DNA of 64,000 nt, from assembly GCA_001632425.1 (NCBI GenBank), contig KV425573.1, positions 198,460-262,459 on the forward strand, in the 5' to 3' direction. Below, piece by piece: positions 1 to 12,279 of this stretch; within the stretch, counting starts at the first letter, position 1, and every line of letters starts with the position of its first letter. A program made the position numbers and the translations under genes. Origin of the DNA: Neolentinus lepideus HHB14362 ss-1 (taxonomy: Eukaryota > Basidiomycota > Agaricomycetes > Gloeophyllales > Gloeophyllaceae). The notes below the pieces were generated by a model, which made no database searches, had not been told where the DNA came from, and worked only from the letters and a program-made list of their open reading frames with translations.

Positions 1-58
1 CTTTCTGTCAGACTAACGAGGGGCCATACGAACAGGGAAATTTAGTAACAAGATTTGA

Positions 59-247
59 CGGTCAAAGGCCTCGAGACACTGGAAAGGCCTTTTGTCAGAT
101 GAAAAGGGGGCTGCGTATACCGCATTTGATGATAAGATGATATTTGGCGGGCGGGAACTGAGCAAGGAGACGATTATTCGCAAGGAGGACTATACTCGAC
201 CCACGATCCCGAATGCGTCACGGATCCTGTTGGTGAAAGTTGAATGA
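59..247 (+). CDS. C-terminal fragment of an unidentified protein
   Basis: The plus frame ending at a TGA at 245-247 is open back to a stop at 56-58, so it may be the last exon of a gene that begins outside the window. The encoded tail is hydrophilic and looks protein-like (for example GGRELSKETIIRKEDYTRP, ending LLVKVE). Short GT...AG stretches just upstream could be an intron. I do not recognise the family. It is read in the same direction as RPL37, 220 bases downstream. It could be chance coding potential. Confidence 0.3.
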   Translation, partial: RSKASRHWKGLLSDEKGAAYTAFDDKMIFGGRELSKETIIRKEDYTRPTIPNASRILLVKVE

Positions 248-467
248 GAAGAAAGACCTTACGATATCTATATCCATAGGCTTGTACCGGTGTGCTTGTT
301 GAATCAATACTGTCCGTTGGACGCACGCATGTCGCAGTTCTCCAAAGCGCTACGGATCTACTCAACAGGAGGCCACGCGAGCATATTCACACGCCATTCA
401 AATCCACTGCACCCAATCTCGCGCGGAGGAGCAGCAAAACGACACCCAAAATCCTCAAGACGTCAAG

Positions 468-1354
468 ATGGTGAGTCTGTGCCAGTTTATTCGCCTCTGA
501 ACGCTCTGTAAGAGGGGTGGGATGTGTTGGGGGAGAGGAGGATGGGAGGGAATGGGTGGATGGGGTGGATGGACTTTGGTTGGGTCGGATGACTTGGATG
601 TGGGATTGGGCGTTGTGGGATTGGGTCTCGTTTCCTGTCAAGGTGTATCGTACCCTTCGCAGACGGATGCTGACGACGGTTTTGTTTCGTTTGTTAGACT
701 AAAGGTTCGTTTGGGTGGTCTAAGCGGATGGCCTAAAGGGAACTGATCTTGGGACATGTTCTGTACTGACGCCATATAGGTACCTCGTCTTTCGGGTGCG
801 TTTATACGTTATTTCGCTTGTACTCTGTGTTTCTGACTTCCCTCTGCTCCTATATCTATTGATTCTCCCCGCTCGAACGAACTTCAACATGAACCGGTCC
901 CAATACCTATATTCCCCCGACTACCCTCTCATTACCGACTTTGCTGGTGATCTTATGCTCACAGTAAGCGGCACACAAAGTCGCACACGATCTGCCGCCG
1001 CTGCGGCAACCGCGCCTTCCACAAGCAGCACAAAAGTGCGTTTCTTCCTTCCCTGTTTCCCTCTTGCTCCTTTTCCGTTCCCAAGCTCACATTGGCCTGG
1101 ATATCTGCAGCTTGCGCGCAATGCGGCTACCCCTCCGCCAAGATCCGGTCGTACGAGTGGGGGCAGAAGGCCAAGCGCAGAAAGACGACGGGCTCCGGGC
1201 GGATGCGCTACCTCAAGACCGTCTCCCGGCGGTTCAAGAACGGGTTCCGGTTCGTCTTGGCCGAGACTGTGTATTATACGTGAAGTTTGCTGACGAAAGA
1301 TGCAGGGAGAATACCGTCGCGAAGAAGCGTACGCGGGCGACGACGGAGGCGTAA
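468..1354 (+). CDS. RPL37: 60S ribosomal protein L37 (eL37)
   Basis: Structural zinc-finger protein of the large ribosomal subunit. Six exons join in frame to 94 residues: 468-470, 698-704, 780-795, 965-1035, 1111-1249 and 1306-1354. The product starts MTKGTSSFG and carries the eL37 CxxC pairs ([20 protein letters not shown]) followed by the basic stretch [18 protein letters not shown], which is diagnostic of the family. Length matches the family (about 90-97). Exon 1 is only the ATG and exon 2 only seven bases, so the correct start cannot be found from open frames alone. All introns are GT-AG. The long first intron (471-697) probably carries transcriptional signals, as is usual in fungal ribosomal protein genes. 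Confidence 0.95.
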
Positions 1355-2234
1355 GCTTGCCTGCCCGCGTGTTGTAGCTTATGAGGTCTCGCTGCTGCTG
1401 TGTTTTTACTGCATTTCAGAATACATGATAGTATGCTATGCTATGCCATTACCTCGTACGTGTGAGGGGCGAGTAAGGTTATGTGGCGCGAGCTATGGAA
1501 TGGAAGGGCTTCGTATCTTGGGAGATCATGCGGAACTCTGCACTCATGATCAGTCAAAGTGATGCAGCTCGCAGCTGCTATCATTTGAGGGGTTCTGTAA
1601 AAATTTACAGGATAGTTCGTAGCGGGAGAACGAGCCAGGGGCATGTTCTCTTTTAGGCAGCATTCATATGACTATTGTCTCCCTTCTGGCAGAGATTGAA
1701 GACCATACTTTGGGTGGAAGAGGATACAGAACGATGCCGGCGTCGAAGCCCAAATCAAGTCGCATTGATGGAGGCCATCACGCGCGGGCCAATTTAGTCA
1801 TGGATCTGATCACCGTTGCGGATGTGTACACTGTAGAATACCGTCGTATCAAATGATGTCTCACACAAGCTGAACAGTGCTGGTGGTGTCTGAAGCTTGG
1901 AGATCACTAGCTGCTCAAGTAGTTGTGTAAAAACCATGGATTTTACAGTACCCTTCAATTGATAGTGATAGGCAAGGTGTTCACGTTCATGTACAATGTC
2001 TAGGCCGCTCGCTTGAGGACTGATTGTCGCTCGGTGTTTATGCGGCAATCTGTGCCGTCTGGACGCTAAACCGATTGCGACAGCGGGGTTCTTATAGGGT
2101 ACGGTAAGCGTTAGGGGTGCCGGTGAAGATCAGAGCGGTGTCATGCAATTGGAAAAGATTTGCGAGACTAGTACTGCTGACTCACCTGGGATGGGCCAAG
2201 AATAACTGGATTTCTATTATTTTGAGAATATTGC
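1355..2234. other. intergenic, no gene seen
   Basis: Holds the 3' flank of RPL37 and unremarkable sequence. Open frames here are short and show no family motif. I see no RNA gene. Confidence 0.5.
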
Positions 2235-3113
2235 GATAAGTAATACTGTGCTGCCGGTAACTTGGAAGGGTTGCGGGGCGATAAGATCGCACTCGCGCAG
2301 CGATATCAAGGAGATGGAAGATTCAGAAGAAACGAGTGTCGCGAGATGTGCGCATCGGGCGATAAGATTGCGGGACCAAAGTGAAGTTATCTGTTTCATG
2401 TTCCGGTTTGAATTTTGAAGACAGCGCGGGATTGATCGCGGGTATCATGACTGATGGTGGGAGATGGTGAGACATGTCGCTATGATGATCCTCCGACTGC
2501 GAGGGTGGCTGGGAGATTCGGCATGGACGCCGTTGCAGCCACCCAGGGTCGCGGTGCCTCGTGCCACATTAATGCGAGCTGGAATCGCTGCAGGCACTTA
2601 TCTTATCGTGCGCGGCGGTGATGGCGACAGCGACGGAAACGGAAAATGGAAATGGCAAAACGACATAATTAAATCCGAAAATGGGGCCGTCCAGACGGCA
2701 GAAGTGTCGTTGTGGCACGGCTTGATTGGATAAGAGTGGCTGGTAGCACTGGCAGTAAGAGGTAAGAGGGCCGGAGAAGGGGTGGGTGCGCGGGGGCAGT
2801 ACTGAGAAGTTAGAGTTGGGAGGATGTTTCCTGGTTGTCGGAACGAGTGTGCTTCGCGCGGGAGAGAATTATAATTACTTTTGACTGGGACAGGGTGGCG
2901 CCAATCGCCCGAGACAGGACTACTGACTCGGTTTTGTTCTTTTAGATCCGAAACCTGGACTATAGCCTGTGTTTGCCCAGGACTATGAATGGGCTGTGGA
3001 AATTAAATAACGATAAATATAAAATGATTACCAAGTTATCTGGAAGGTGGGAATTTGAATTATCGCGTGCGTGATTGGCTGGAACGGGCCATCGGGCGTT
3101 ATCTGGTTTTATC
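2235..3113 (+). promoter_or_regulatory. cluster of GATA motifs upstream of the GATA factor gene
   Basis: GATAA/TTATC cores occur at 2235, 2280, 2361, 2387, 2598, 2603, 3012, 3036, 3060, 3099 and 3109, several as GATAAG or TTATCTGG. They lie within 1 kb upstream of the ATG at 3235 of a GATA-binding factor. Fungal iron GATA repressors bind ATCWGATAA-like sites. Autoregulation is therefore an inference; a five-base core is common by chance, and the density is the only unusual point. Confidence 0.45.
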
Positions 3114-3234
3114 TCGTTTGGATTTCCCTCTCGACTCTCTGCGCTTTTCTTTCTGTCTCTTACCAACACGACTCTCGCTCTCCGCCACACCTCGACACCG
3201 TTGGCCCCGCAAAAATAATACAAATAATAATACT

Positions 3235-6200
3235 ATGTCCCCCGTCGTGCTCGAGCCGCCCATTATGAACATGCATCACCCCTCCATGTCACCGCTGTCT
3301 CGTATCCAGTCTCAGTACTCTCCGTCGTCGCCCACTGCCGACCACCAGCGACATCAGCACGACCATTCCTCCCCCGCCGCATCTCCTATTCAGCGGACAG
3401 CGTCGCCGACGGCGTACACCTCTTCTATCCGCATCCTTGACGACTCTGCCGCCAACCACAACCACGCCCACTCCAACGGCCACAGCCACAGCGCGAACGG
3501 TAATTCCAATAATCATAATACGAACGGGACCCAGCAACAGCAGAACAACTCCCCGTCGTGCTCCAATTGCGGTACCACCAACACCCCCCTATGGAGACGC
3601 GACGGCGACGGCAAGCTCATCTGCAACGCCTGCGGTGAGCACTCCTTTCTCTCCGCTCTTGTTTGTCCCTTTTTTGCGGTCCTCCATTCCATCGCACGAG
3701 CGGTCCTATCTCCCGGTCTCTTCTACCCATCCACTGGCGCCCACGTGGCCAAGCAGCAGCCCTTCTTTCATATCACCCTGCCGGATGCCAGCATCTAGCC
3801 TTGTGGCATAGACCACGCAGATCTTCCTTTCCGCTTTTTGTGCACACGCGTCGACAGATATACTGCAGTCCGCGCGCCCTGTTCTCGTACCACTGCATCC
3901 GATCCGGCATGCGGCTAGAGATTTGCTCGTGCGTGCACGCTCAGTCTGTGCATCTGTCGCTTTGCTTGCGCGAATCGGCACTCGGTGTCGACACAAAGGG
4001 ACCGGGCTAGCGATTCACTCTGCATGAGGTCGCAACGAGGCAAGGGATCCTCCTCGCTTCCTCCTGGCCACATCTCTTGGTTGATCCCACTGCGGGCGGG
4101 CAGCATATATATGCCAGAAAAATAGTATCAGATCCTCGTACAAGTGCATGCTGGTCTTGCACTGACAGGCACTCCCGGGCTCCTCATCATTATCCTATTC
4201 ATATAACGAGCTCCTCATTCTCCATTCTCCTCCATCGGCGGACATTATAGAGCACTCACACTGACACGATTCTGTTCTTTATCCTATCTTATTAGGCCTG
4301 TACCTCAAAGCTCGGCATATGCCCCGCCCGCCCTCGCTCGCTCGCACCCCGACGCCGTCCAGGCAGCACGTGATGCAGCAGAAGCGCGCCGATAATCAAG
4401 TCGCCAGCCCCAGGCTGAGCAGCGATAATCAAAATACGAACCAACTCCGAGAAAGCAAGGAGAGGGACAAGGACAAGGAGATTGATGAGGCGAAGAGCCC
4501 CATCGCAGCGCGTTCGGTGGGTCCCGTCGCATTCCTTTGACTTTCGGTGGCTGACGATCGCGCACGCCAGGCGCCCCAGTCGCCCAAACCGACTTTGCCT
4601 GCGAATGCGGACCCGCACCACAGCGGCACCTGCCCCGGCGACGGGCGGTGCGACGGGACGGGGGGCAGCACCGCCTGCTCGGGGTGCCCGACGTACAACA
4701 ACGCGCAGAGCTTGAGCGCGCAGCAGCAGCAGCAACCGCCGCCCCCGCCTGTTCCTGCGCCCCCGCCCAAAGCCCCCAAGGGCCCGGTGGGCGCGCTCGC
4801 GTGCGCGAACTGCGGGACGAGCACGACGCCGCTGTGGAGGAGGGACGATGTGGGGAATAATATTTGTAATGCTTGCGGTGAGTGTTTGTTTTGCTGTGAC
4901 GGTGTTTCTGTTTCGATGTTGTTGGGCGGGGCTTTCTGGTGGCGGGCGGTACGGCCGAGGTTAACGCCTGTTAGTCTACCGGAGGCTGTTGCGCGAGGCA
5001 ATTCTGCCTGTCTTCGCCTTCGCGTCGGGGGCTGTCTGCGCCTGGACCCGACGTGGCTCGGGCGTTTTCGGGATCTGTTGCCTCTTTGCCCATGGACTAC
5101 CTATTTTTGTGGTGGGCGTGCCAGATTTTGCACGGGGTCGGGGTCGAACTCACGTGGCCCTGGGTGCGGAAGCAGATGACGGGGCTGAGTAGAGGTTGCT
5201 GTTGCTATCTTGTCTTATCAGATACCGGAAGTTTTTGGGTTGGATTGTCGTATCCGAGGTTCGGGTCTACGGTTGCTCTGGCATCGGGTGCGGGTTGACT
5301 TGTTAGTCGTTTGCGCTGTTTGGATTTTCCGTTTTGCTTATTCATCCGTGCTGGAACGTGGTTACTGATCATTTGTTTGTTTTGCCTCTTTTTGTGCGTT
5401 CACTGCCTTGTTGGGCGTTATCCTGTTCTGTTATCGCTTCGACCTCGCTGACCGACTTGCGATTACTCGCTGGTGCCTTGCCCAAAAACGCACTGCCAAT
5501 CCTCTGTGCGGAACTCAAAATCGATCTTCTCGCCCACCCTGAAACACGAACACAAACCTCTTTGGGCGCGTGATTCGGAATCTAGGTCTGTACTACAAGC
5601 TCCACGGGACGCATCGCCCCAATTCGATGAAGAAGACGGTGATCAAGAGGCGGAAGCGCGTTCCGGCGGCTGGGCCGAGTACTACCTCCTCGGGAAGACT
5701 CAGCGATCAGGCTGCGGCGGAGGCGCTTGTTAGTGTGGGGAGGCTGCAGACTGGGACGAGTGGTGCCCAATCGGGCGAGCGTGGTATGAGCGGCGGCGAG
5801 GGGGATGAGAGCGAGGAGGAGAGTGAGGCGCCGAAAAAGAAGAGGAGGACTGCTGCGAAGGGCGGGAGTGCGAGAGGGGGGAAGGGGAGGGGCAAGAAGC
5901 TTGAGGAGGGCGCGGTGCCGATGGAGGAGGAGGAGGGAGAGGATGATGTCAGTGGACGCTCGATTAAGAGGCGCAGAGATAGTAGGGAGGCGGGTGCGGG
6001 TGTTGGGCCTGGTGTTGGATGGGAGATGGGGGCCATGGGTATGCCGATGGGGGTTGAGGGGTCTGGTGTGTCGCCACGGATGGGCGAAGCTGGTCGGGGT
6101 CAGAGTCCCAGACAAGGCGAGTTCGACCATGCGCGTGGTACGCCGATGCAGTTTGGTGTTCACCCGTCGAGTGGGCTCGACCTGCCGCCATTGACTCACG

Positions 6201-6805
6201 CTCTGGGCGGACCTCCCTACGGGACGTATCATGGAAGCATGAGCAGCTACCTCCGCTCCGGGTCGACCCCGAGTCGGACGCACAGTCCGCTCTCGCAGGT
6301 GACTACTATGCTGCCGCCGCCGCACAGTCTGGGACTGCCGTCTGGACACTCGTCTATGCATCAACATCCAAGTCAATTCTATTCTGGCCAGCCCGGGAGG
6401 GGCATGTCGGTTTCTCCGCCTGCGGGAACCAGGTCGCCCGCCCCGGGAAATGTGCACCAGCACCATGGCGGCTCGATGAGTCTCAGTGGACCTGCGTCTA
6501 GTGTGCCGAATAACATGAATATGGGAAATATGCCAATGTCTGTTAATATGCCGTTTTCGTCTGCCATCCCGACCGCCGCGGAGCTGGAGGCGCACTATCA
6601 CGAGCTGAGCCAGGAGAGGAGGAGGATCACTGATATGCTGGAGAAGACAGAACGGATGATGGAGAGGGTGAGGAGAGGCATGGAGGAGCAGCGCGCTTCG
6701 GAGCAGAGGCAGGCGCTTGCTGTACCATTGTCGGGGGCGCGGGGAGAGGGCAGGCGGGAATCGATTTGGCCTGTTGTGTCGTCCGAGTCGGCCGCGCGGG
6801 AGTGA
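3235..6805 (+). CDS. two-finger GATA transcription factor of the iron-regulator (Urbs1/SreA/Sre1) type
   Basis: Four exons (3235-3634, 4296-4516, 4571-4877, 5586-6805) give 715 residues. Two type IVa fingers C-x2-C-x17-C-x2-C start at Cys109 and Cys285. Between them lies the Cys-rich box with cysteines at about 228, 234, 243 and 246 ([19 protein letters not shown]), the hallmark of fungal iron-responsive GATA repressors that switch off siderophore and iron-uptake genes when iron is replete. The N-terminus is Ser/His/Asn/Gln rich. A basic stretch ([12 protein letters not shown]) follows finger 2. The C-terminus ends in a coiled coil at about 640-682. Two long introns (661 and 708 bases) cut both fingers at the same residue and phase. 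Orthology to Urbs1/SreA is based on the box plus two fingers; the direct target genes are unknown. Confidence 0.9.
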
Positions 6806-9800
6806 TCAAGTATACCAACCATCCAGGTGATAACGTGTTCGAGTTATGCATGCGGCTCGTGCCTGCCGCCTTCTACGATCTTCAAGTCTTCACGGCAACG
6901 ACGTTTTACGAGTCGCCTTTTTCGCATCAGGCATCCGGACAATCTTTTTTTTCTTGTTCATATGTTCAGCCCATCCGCCCCCTCGAAGTCCTATCCTATC
7001 GCGTTTTATTTGTCGGTTCACGAACTATTCTTCATGAACTGTGTGTTCGCTTTGTTTTGTCTGCGTGTTGTTCGTCTCGATCTCTCTCGCTGGATATCGT
7101 AGCCTGTCTATTTTACTACTTATATACGACGGATGCCTGTGTCCAACAAAATGTGCATAGTACTATTCGGGCTGCTTGTTTATCTTTTGTCATTATTTTA
7201 CTATAGAGATATTCGCGGCTGGTTAGAGTCGGTGTTTATAATAAAATTATATGCCCATCGCTCATTCGTATCTGGACTGATTTCCATCACCAAACGCGTT
7301 CTCATCTTTTTACCCCACGACGATTGGCACCATTTCCTCGTCATCATTCATCTCTCTCCACTACTAAGCACTGGACCCTGTCCCTAGTTGTCGGCATCAG
7401 CAAGAGCCTGGACAGCCTGTGTTCCGCAGACCAGGTCCGTGGCTCACTAACTCTCTGGATCCTCGGACTCGGATATATATTCGGGAATTCCTCAGCGATC
7501 TGATCACCGGTGCTTTTGGAACCTGCTCTCGCATGTTTCGAGGACTGGAAGCTCGAATATATCGATGGTACTGACCAACGTACCGGGGAGATTATCAGTA
7601 CCTCGCGACGAGAAGCTTTAGGCAGCTTTGAATGGAAACTGCAAGCTGCCAGTGATTGTGATAGTCTGTGTTTCCTGCTAGGGATTTCAGGCGTTGTTGC
7701 TTCTGATATCTGATATCCCTGTTTTAGGAGATGATTCTGGGGTCTAGACGAGTTCCGTCTCGCACTAGAAATCTATTTGTCTCGTCCTGGATGCATCTAT
7801 CTGTGTTTCCTGCTCAGGATTTCAGACGCAGGAAGCGGATCTCCTGCTTCCGATATCCCTGTCTTAGGAGATGAAGACAGGCGATGAGTGGCGTATGATC
7901 CATCGTTGGTGCTTAGCTGTTGGTGTTCATAACTCGACATCCGCAAGCATCGCCCCGTATCAATATTTCAATGGCGGCCAACGCCAAGCACCCCGCCGAT
8001 CTAGGCGCTGTGGTAACCAAACTTGTGCCAGGTCTTTCCTTTGCGTTGTTACTTTTGGGTAATATACATCTCTTCTTCCCTGCAGGTACGTATCTCTTCA
8101 CCTCCTGACAAATACTGCCTGCCATTCTGTACGTACGAAAGCCCCACTGTTCACCATCCCGCCTGTCTTCACAGAACGCCGAGTTCGGAGGGCCTAGTCA
8201 GCGTCCGGTGCCGTACAACGCTTGGTCACCTGAACACCACTACCCACGTCCACATCAGATAGCTCGTTCAGGCGCGCGAGCCCTTACGTGCAGTATACCC
8301 GGTTTACTCTAATCACTACGGCATAGCAAACCTGCTGCTCGAACGTATTGATCGGTAAGTCCACTTTGCGCGCAGCTGAAGAAACGCAAAGCCTCCGATT
8401 GACGCCGCCTTATGGTGTCGCTGCGTTCATTACGAGAGATCACTGTTTCATCTCTGCATACTCTCCTCTTTCTTCACCATCTTGCAGCGCGATGCTCCGA
8501 GTCCCCTTCGCCCTAGTTTCCGCCGAGACTTGCGATTAATATTCACGTCGGCTGGTTAATCCTGATTGCGCTCTTTTCGCTTTATCCTCAGAAAAATGAA
8601 CGATCGTTCCTTCCGAAGCGCTCGGAGCTTTCCCAACGTTCGTGTATCCTGTGCTTGCACGACAATATATCAGCTGAGCATGCTCCATACCCTCTGCCAC
8701 AAAATGCAGGATAGCGTTTGTGAGTCGGACGACCCGAAGCAACCCGATCGCTCTCTCACCACATCGGAAGTCACGGTGACTATTCCTTTCTCGTCTTAGA
8801 TGATGATGATCTCAACGTGTCGACTATGCTTGTCTTATCACCGTGCTGTTGGGATCTGTTACATTGTCTCGCATCCATCAGCAGCACTAATGCAACATGG
8901 TGTGGCTCAGTTATCAATTGAGTGCCTGCTGGTCTCAACGAGCCTGCAGGCCACAACTCGCGTCTGCGGGTAAGGCATGATAACAAAAAAGTCAGGCGCA
9001 ATCCCGATTCCGGATGGTCAATCTCCAGCGAGATTGTCACATTGACATAGGCTTTGCATGACCGATCTGACACTCAATTGACAGCACTAGTGATGACAAT
9101 GGCCAACACGCATACCGCTCCACCGTCCTTCAAGTTCGGGCGTTTCAGTGGAGGATGGATGGCGGCCACGACCAATCTCCGGCATCGCAGCCTCAGTATT
9201 CAGATAATCACGACTTCCATCATGCGAAGAACGTGAGACTCACCTACGATCCTGACAAACGAGAGCCCCTTCCGTTACATCGCAAACGCTCGGCGTCAAT
9301 GCATAAAAAGGCGGCAGAAGTTTCTGGATTGCATAGATATTAGATGTGTATGTGGGACAAGAGAGTTAAGATTTAGATCCAAAGAACATGGGTGACAAGG
9401 TGATAGTCGCTTTGAAGATCTCTTGGGATTTAGTGAGCTCCGGTTTGGAATTACACGGGCTGGTAAATGATCCAGATTTATCGAGAACTACGAACATGGA
9501 ACTAGATGCTGTGGCTGACATGGAACCAGGTGCTGTTGAATAGTTTCTTCGGAAACAAAGATCGTGATCGAGGCCTTCCCGGCGGCACGTTCTCGCACCA
9601 GGGAAAGCCGGCATCTTATCAGACAAAGATGAGCAGGGAATCCATGCAGAGAACATGTGAAATCGAATCCGTTGGGGACAAGAAGCGCCTGCAGATAGTC
9701 ATGTGGACAACAGCGCAGCGAACGCGGGGCTGCTTGAGATACGGATATACAGCAGTCGAATATATATACACACCCACACGGTGATTCAAAGAAGCCAGCG

Positions 9801-9948
9801 CTTAACGAACTTACTTACCTTTTATAGGCGATTATGTAGGACACGTGATGTCACAATCACATGCAAGCAGCTTCCCCAACGAAATGTATAGCTACCGCTA
9901 CCGCTGCTCATTCGCGCACATAAACTCGCAGCCACACCTCCCTCCGTG
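6806..9948. other. gene-poor interval, one weak exon candidate
   Basis: About 3.1 kb between the GATA gene and OPI1. A pair of direct repeats lies at 7666-7873. One stretch, 8263-8354, is flanked by an ATAG acceptor and a GTAAGT donor and is open for 30 codons (LVQAREPLRAVYPVYSNHYG...), and a short open piece begins at 7971 (MAANAKHPADLGAVVTKLVP). I could not join them into a gene, so they may be remnants or a poorly resolved small gene. Confidence 0.35.
7666..7873. repeat. diverged direct repeat, two copies
   Basis: The segment 7666-7733 (CTGTGTTTCCTGCTAGGGAT... to GATATCCCTGTTTTAGGAG) recurs at 7801-7873 with small differences, 135 bases apart. Purpose unknown. Confidence 0.6.
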
Positions 9949-12038
9949 ATGTCTCCCGCAGAGTCCATGTCCCTCGAAGACCGCGACGAGTCCGTCAGGA
10001 TTGCCGCGCGCGCTCTCGACGACATGCGATATCGCACAGTGCGCTCTCAGTCCCCGCCATCGACGTCCTACGCCTCTACTTGTACGTGACAGTCTTTTCA
10101 TCGGATCCAGCATTTGATTGGGGTTCCCAGCCTTCCAGCCGACACCGGCACTTAGTGTGGCGTCCTCTTCGAGCAGCCCTTCGACGGAGCAGTCGTCTTT
10201 GCCGGCAGAGGACGTGAATTCACCCGACTTTGTTTCGCGCGTCGCTAGGCTTCCTATTGTTAACACAGCCTTGAGCGCGTACGAGCAGAGCAAAGCTAGC
10301 TCCCGCGTTGTGAAAGTACGTCATTCACTTGATTTCCATGTCGTGGCGTCGACGATGCCTTGGATGTACTAGTTCGGCGCAGAAATGATGGAGTCGTCCG
10401 TCAAATCCATATCACGGCCGGTGATAGACAGATTGCCGGTGAACCAGCTCGACGAGTTTGCGTGCAGGCAGCTTGACAGAGTGAGTCTCCCTCTTATTAT
10501 CTACACCCCACCACCAAGACCACTCTCGTCCTGACAATGATTCGCATAGCTGGGCCGGTATCAGCGCCGCCTCTCCTCTCCCCACCCCGAACGCATGCAA
10601 ACCACCTCCCCCTCGCGCACCCGCAGCCCCGAACGCGGCGTATCCCCGCCCCGGGGACGGCGCCTGGACTCTTGGTCCGCGAGAGACCGGGACGTGTCCA
10701 TGGCAAGAGAATCTCGAAGTCGACAGGGGACCCCGACACAGTCTCACTCTCCCAGACGCGAGGAACGCGAACGCGAAAACGAGACACAGGTGGCGCAGCG
10801 CAGTCGATGGCACACCGTGCTGCTCGAAGCCGGCGGGCTCGGCGCCGCCGTGAGCGAGGAGAGTATGCGGCGGCTGAAATACGTTTTACAATGGCTGATG
10901 GTGCGCTCACTGCATTTCACAATTTTTATCAGCAAAGTCTCGCACTCACATGGCATATCAATCATATTAGTATGCAACCGCGCACATCGACGCGCAAATC
11001 TTGGTGATACGCGATTTCATCGCTTCGTTACAACCCATGGGCAGCGTATCCTCGATCAGCCCACACCACATGAAAACGCTGAACGACGTCAAGCAGGACG
11101 TAGTGCACACCGTCCGGCAGGTCGTCGATGTCGTGCGTTCCCAGCCTCCTATCTCCCACTTACATGTATCTGATCTATCTATCTAGGTCAGCAAATACGC
11201 CGGCGGCGCCCTCCCCGAACCGGCGCGCAATCGCGTGCGTGGGTTCATCCTCACACTCCCTCAGCGGTGGGCGAACGCGACGAACCGGCAGCGGCACGAC
11301 TACCCGCACCCGCACCCGTCCTCCGCCCTATCCTCTGCGAACACCTCCCCTGTCGCGAGCACGTCCGCTTTGCCCCTTCCCCTCCCCTCCCACTCACGCC
11401 GGGGCGCGAAGCCCTACTCCCGCGAGCCCTCGCGCCCAAGCTCGCCGGTCGGCTCTGTGCCCTCGAGCCCCCGCTTATCGAGATCTAGCGTCCACTCGCG
11501 ACAAGGGAGTGGACACAGCGCGACACCAACTGCGGGCTCGGCGACGGCGGCGGCGCAGCGGATACTGACGCTCGCGACGGAGAGCCTGGATATGATGCGC
11601 GGGGTGACCGCGGTGGTGAAGGAGAGTCTCGATCGCGCTGATGCGTACGTCCCCCCTCCCCCCTTTCCCTTGTTTGGTTTTGGTTTTCTGACGTTGTGGT
11701 GGTGTAGGTGGGTGGACCGACTGAGGGTCGTCGGGATCCAGCGGCAGGGCCAGGCTGAGAGCGCTCCTTGGTCGCCGTCGAGCGAAGGGGGTGGTCCGCC
11801 GCCGTTGCCGTCCCCGCTCAACCTTGCGGACACCTATCCGCCGTTCCCCGTACCCGCCGACGCGCCGTCGCACATGGCCTCGTCCTTGGGCGCGCTCTCG
11901 CTGGCCTCTGCGCACTCAACCCCGAAAGTGAGCGTGCGGACGCTGGACGAAGAGAGTCCGAGCCGCTATGACGAAGAGGGTCCGAGTCGCTACGAGGACC
12001 GGGGGCGGACTCGCGGTGATATGGATGTTGACTCGTGA
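9949..12038 (+). CDS. OPI1: Opi1-family transcriptional regulator
   Basis: Seven exons (9949-10081, 10131-10315, 10373-10480, 10550-10900, 10971-11132, 11187-11644, 11708-12038) give 575 residues. The Opi1 domain is recognisable: FGAEMMESSVKSISRPVIDR with LPVNQLDEFACRQLDRLG, then RRLKYVLQWLMYATAHIDAQ and RDFIASLQ, each rebuilt across introns. In yeast Opi1 sits at the ER, senses phosphatidic acid and represses inositol and phospholipid genes with INO2/INO4; the same role is inferred here. The middle and the tail are Ser/Pro/Arg rich, apparently disordered. The last 63-base intron has no in-frame stop, so retained-intron protein is possible. Convergent with the VPS9 gene, stops 242 bases apart. 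Confidence 0.88.
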
Positions 12039-12279
12039 AGGAGCAAGTACGTGTTTTGGTATATATGTATATCATCCTCGGTTCTGGACATCATGCCGGA
12101 CTGTCTTGCGTACCTCGATAATCCATCCGTGTGCTGTATAATATTTATTAGCCGGATGTATTGTTACGAAACCTATCCATGCAATGAGCTCCGAGGGGCA
12201 TAGGCAAGCTCGAATAATTTGTGGGGCGAGGTCATCATAATTCAAAATATGTGTGATGCTAGAAATCTCGACTACGGGC

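Noticed and set aside
5582..6601. Long antisense frame of 339 codons opposite GATA exon 4
   Set aside because: It is Arg/His/Pro-rich and mirrors the coding strand of a well-supported exon; no family motif.
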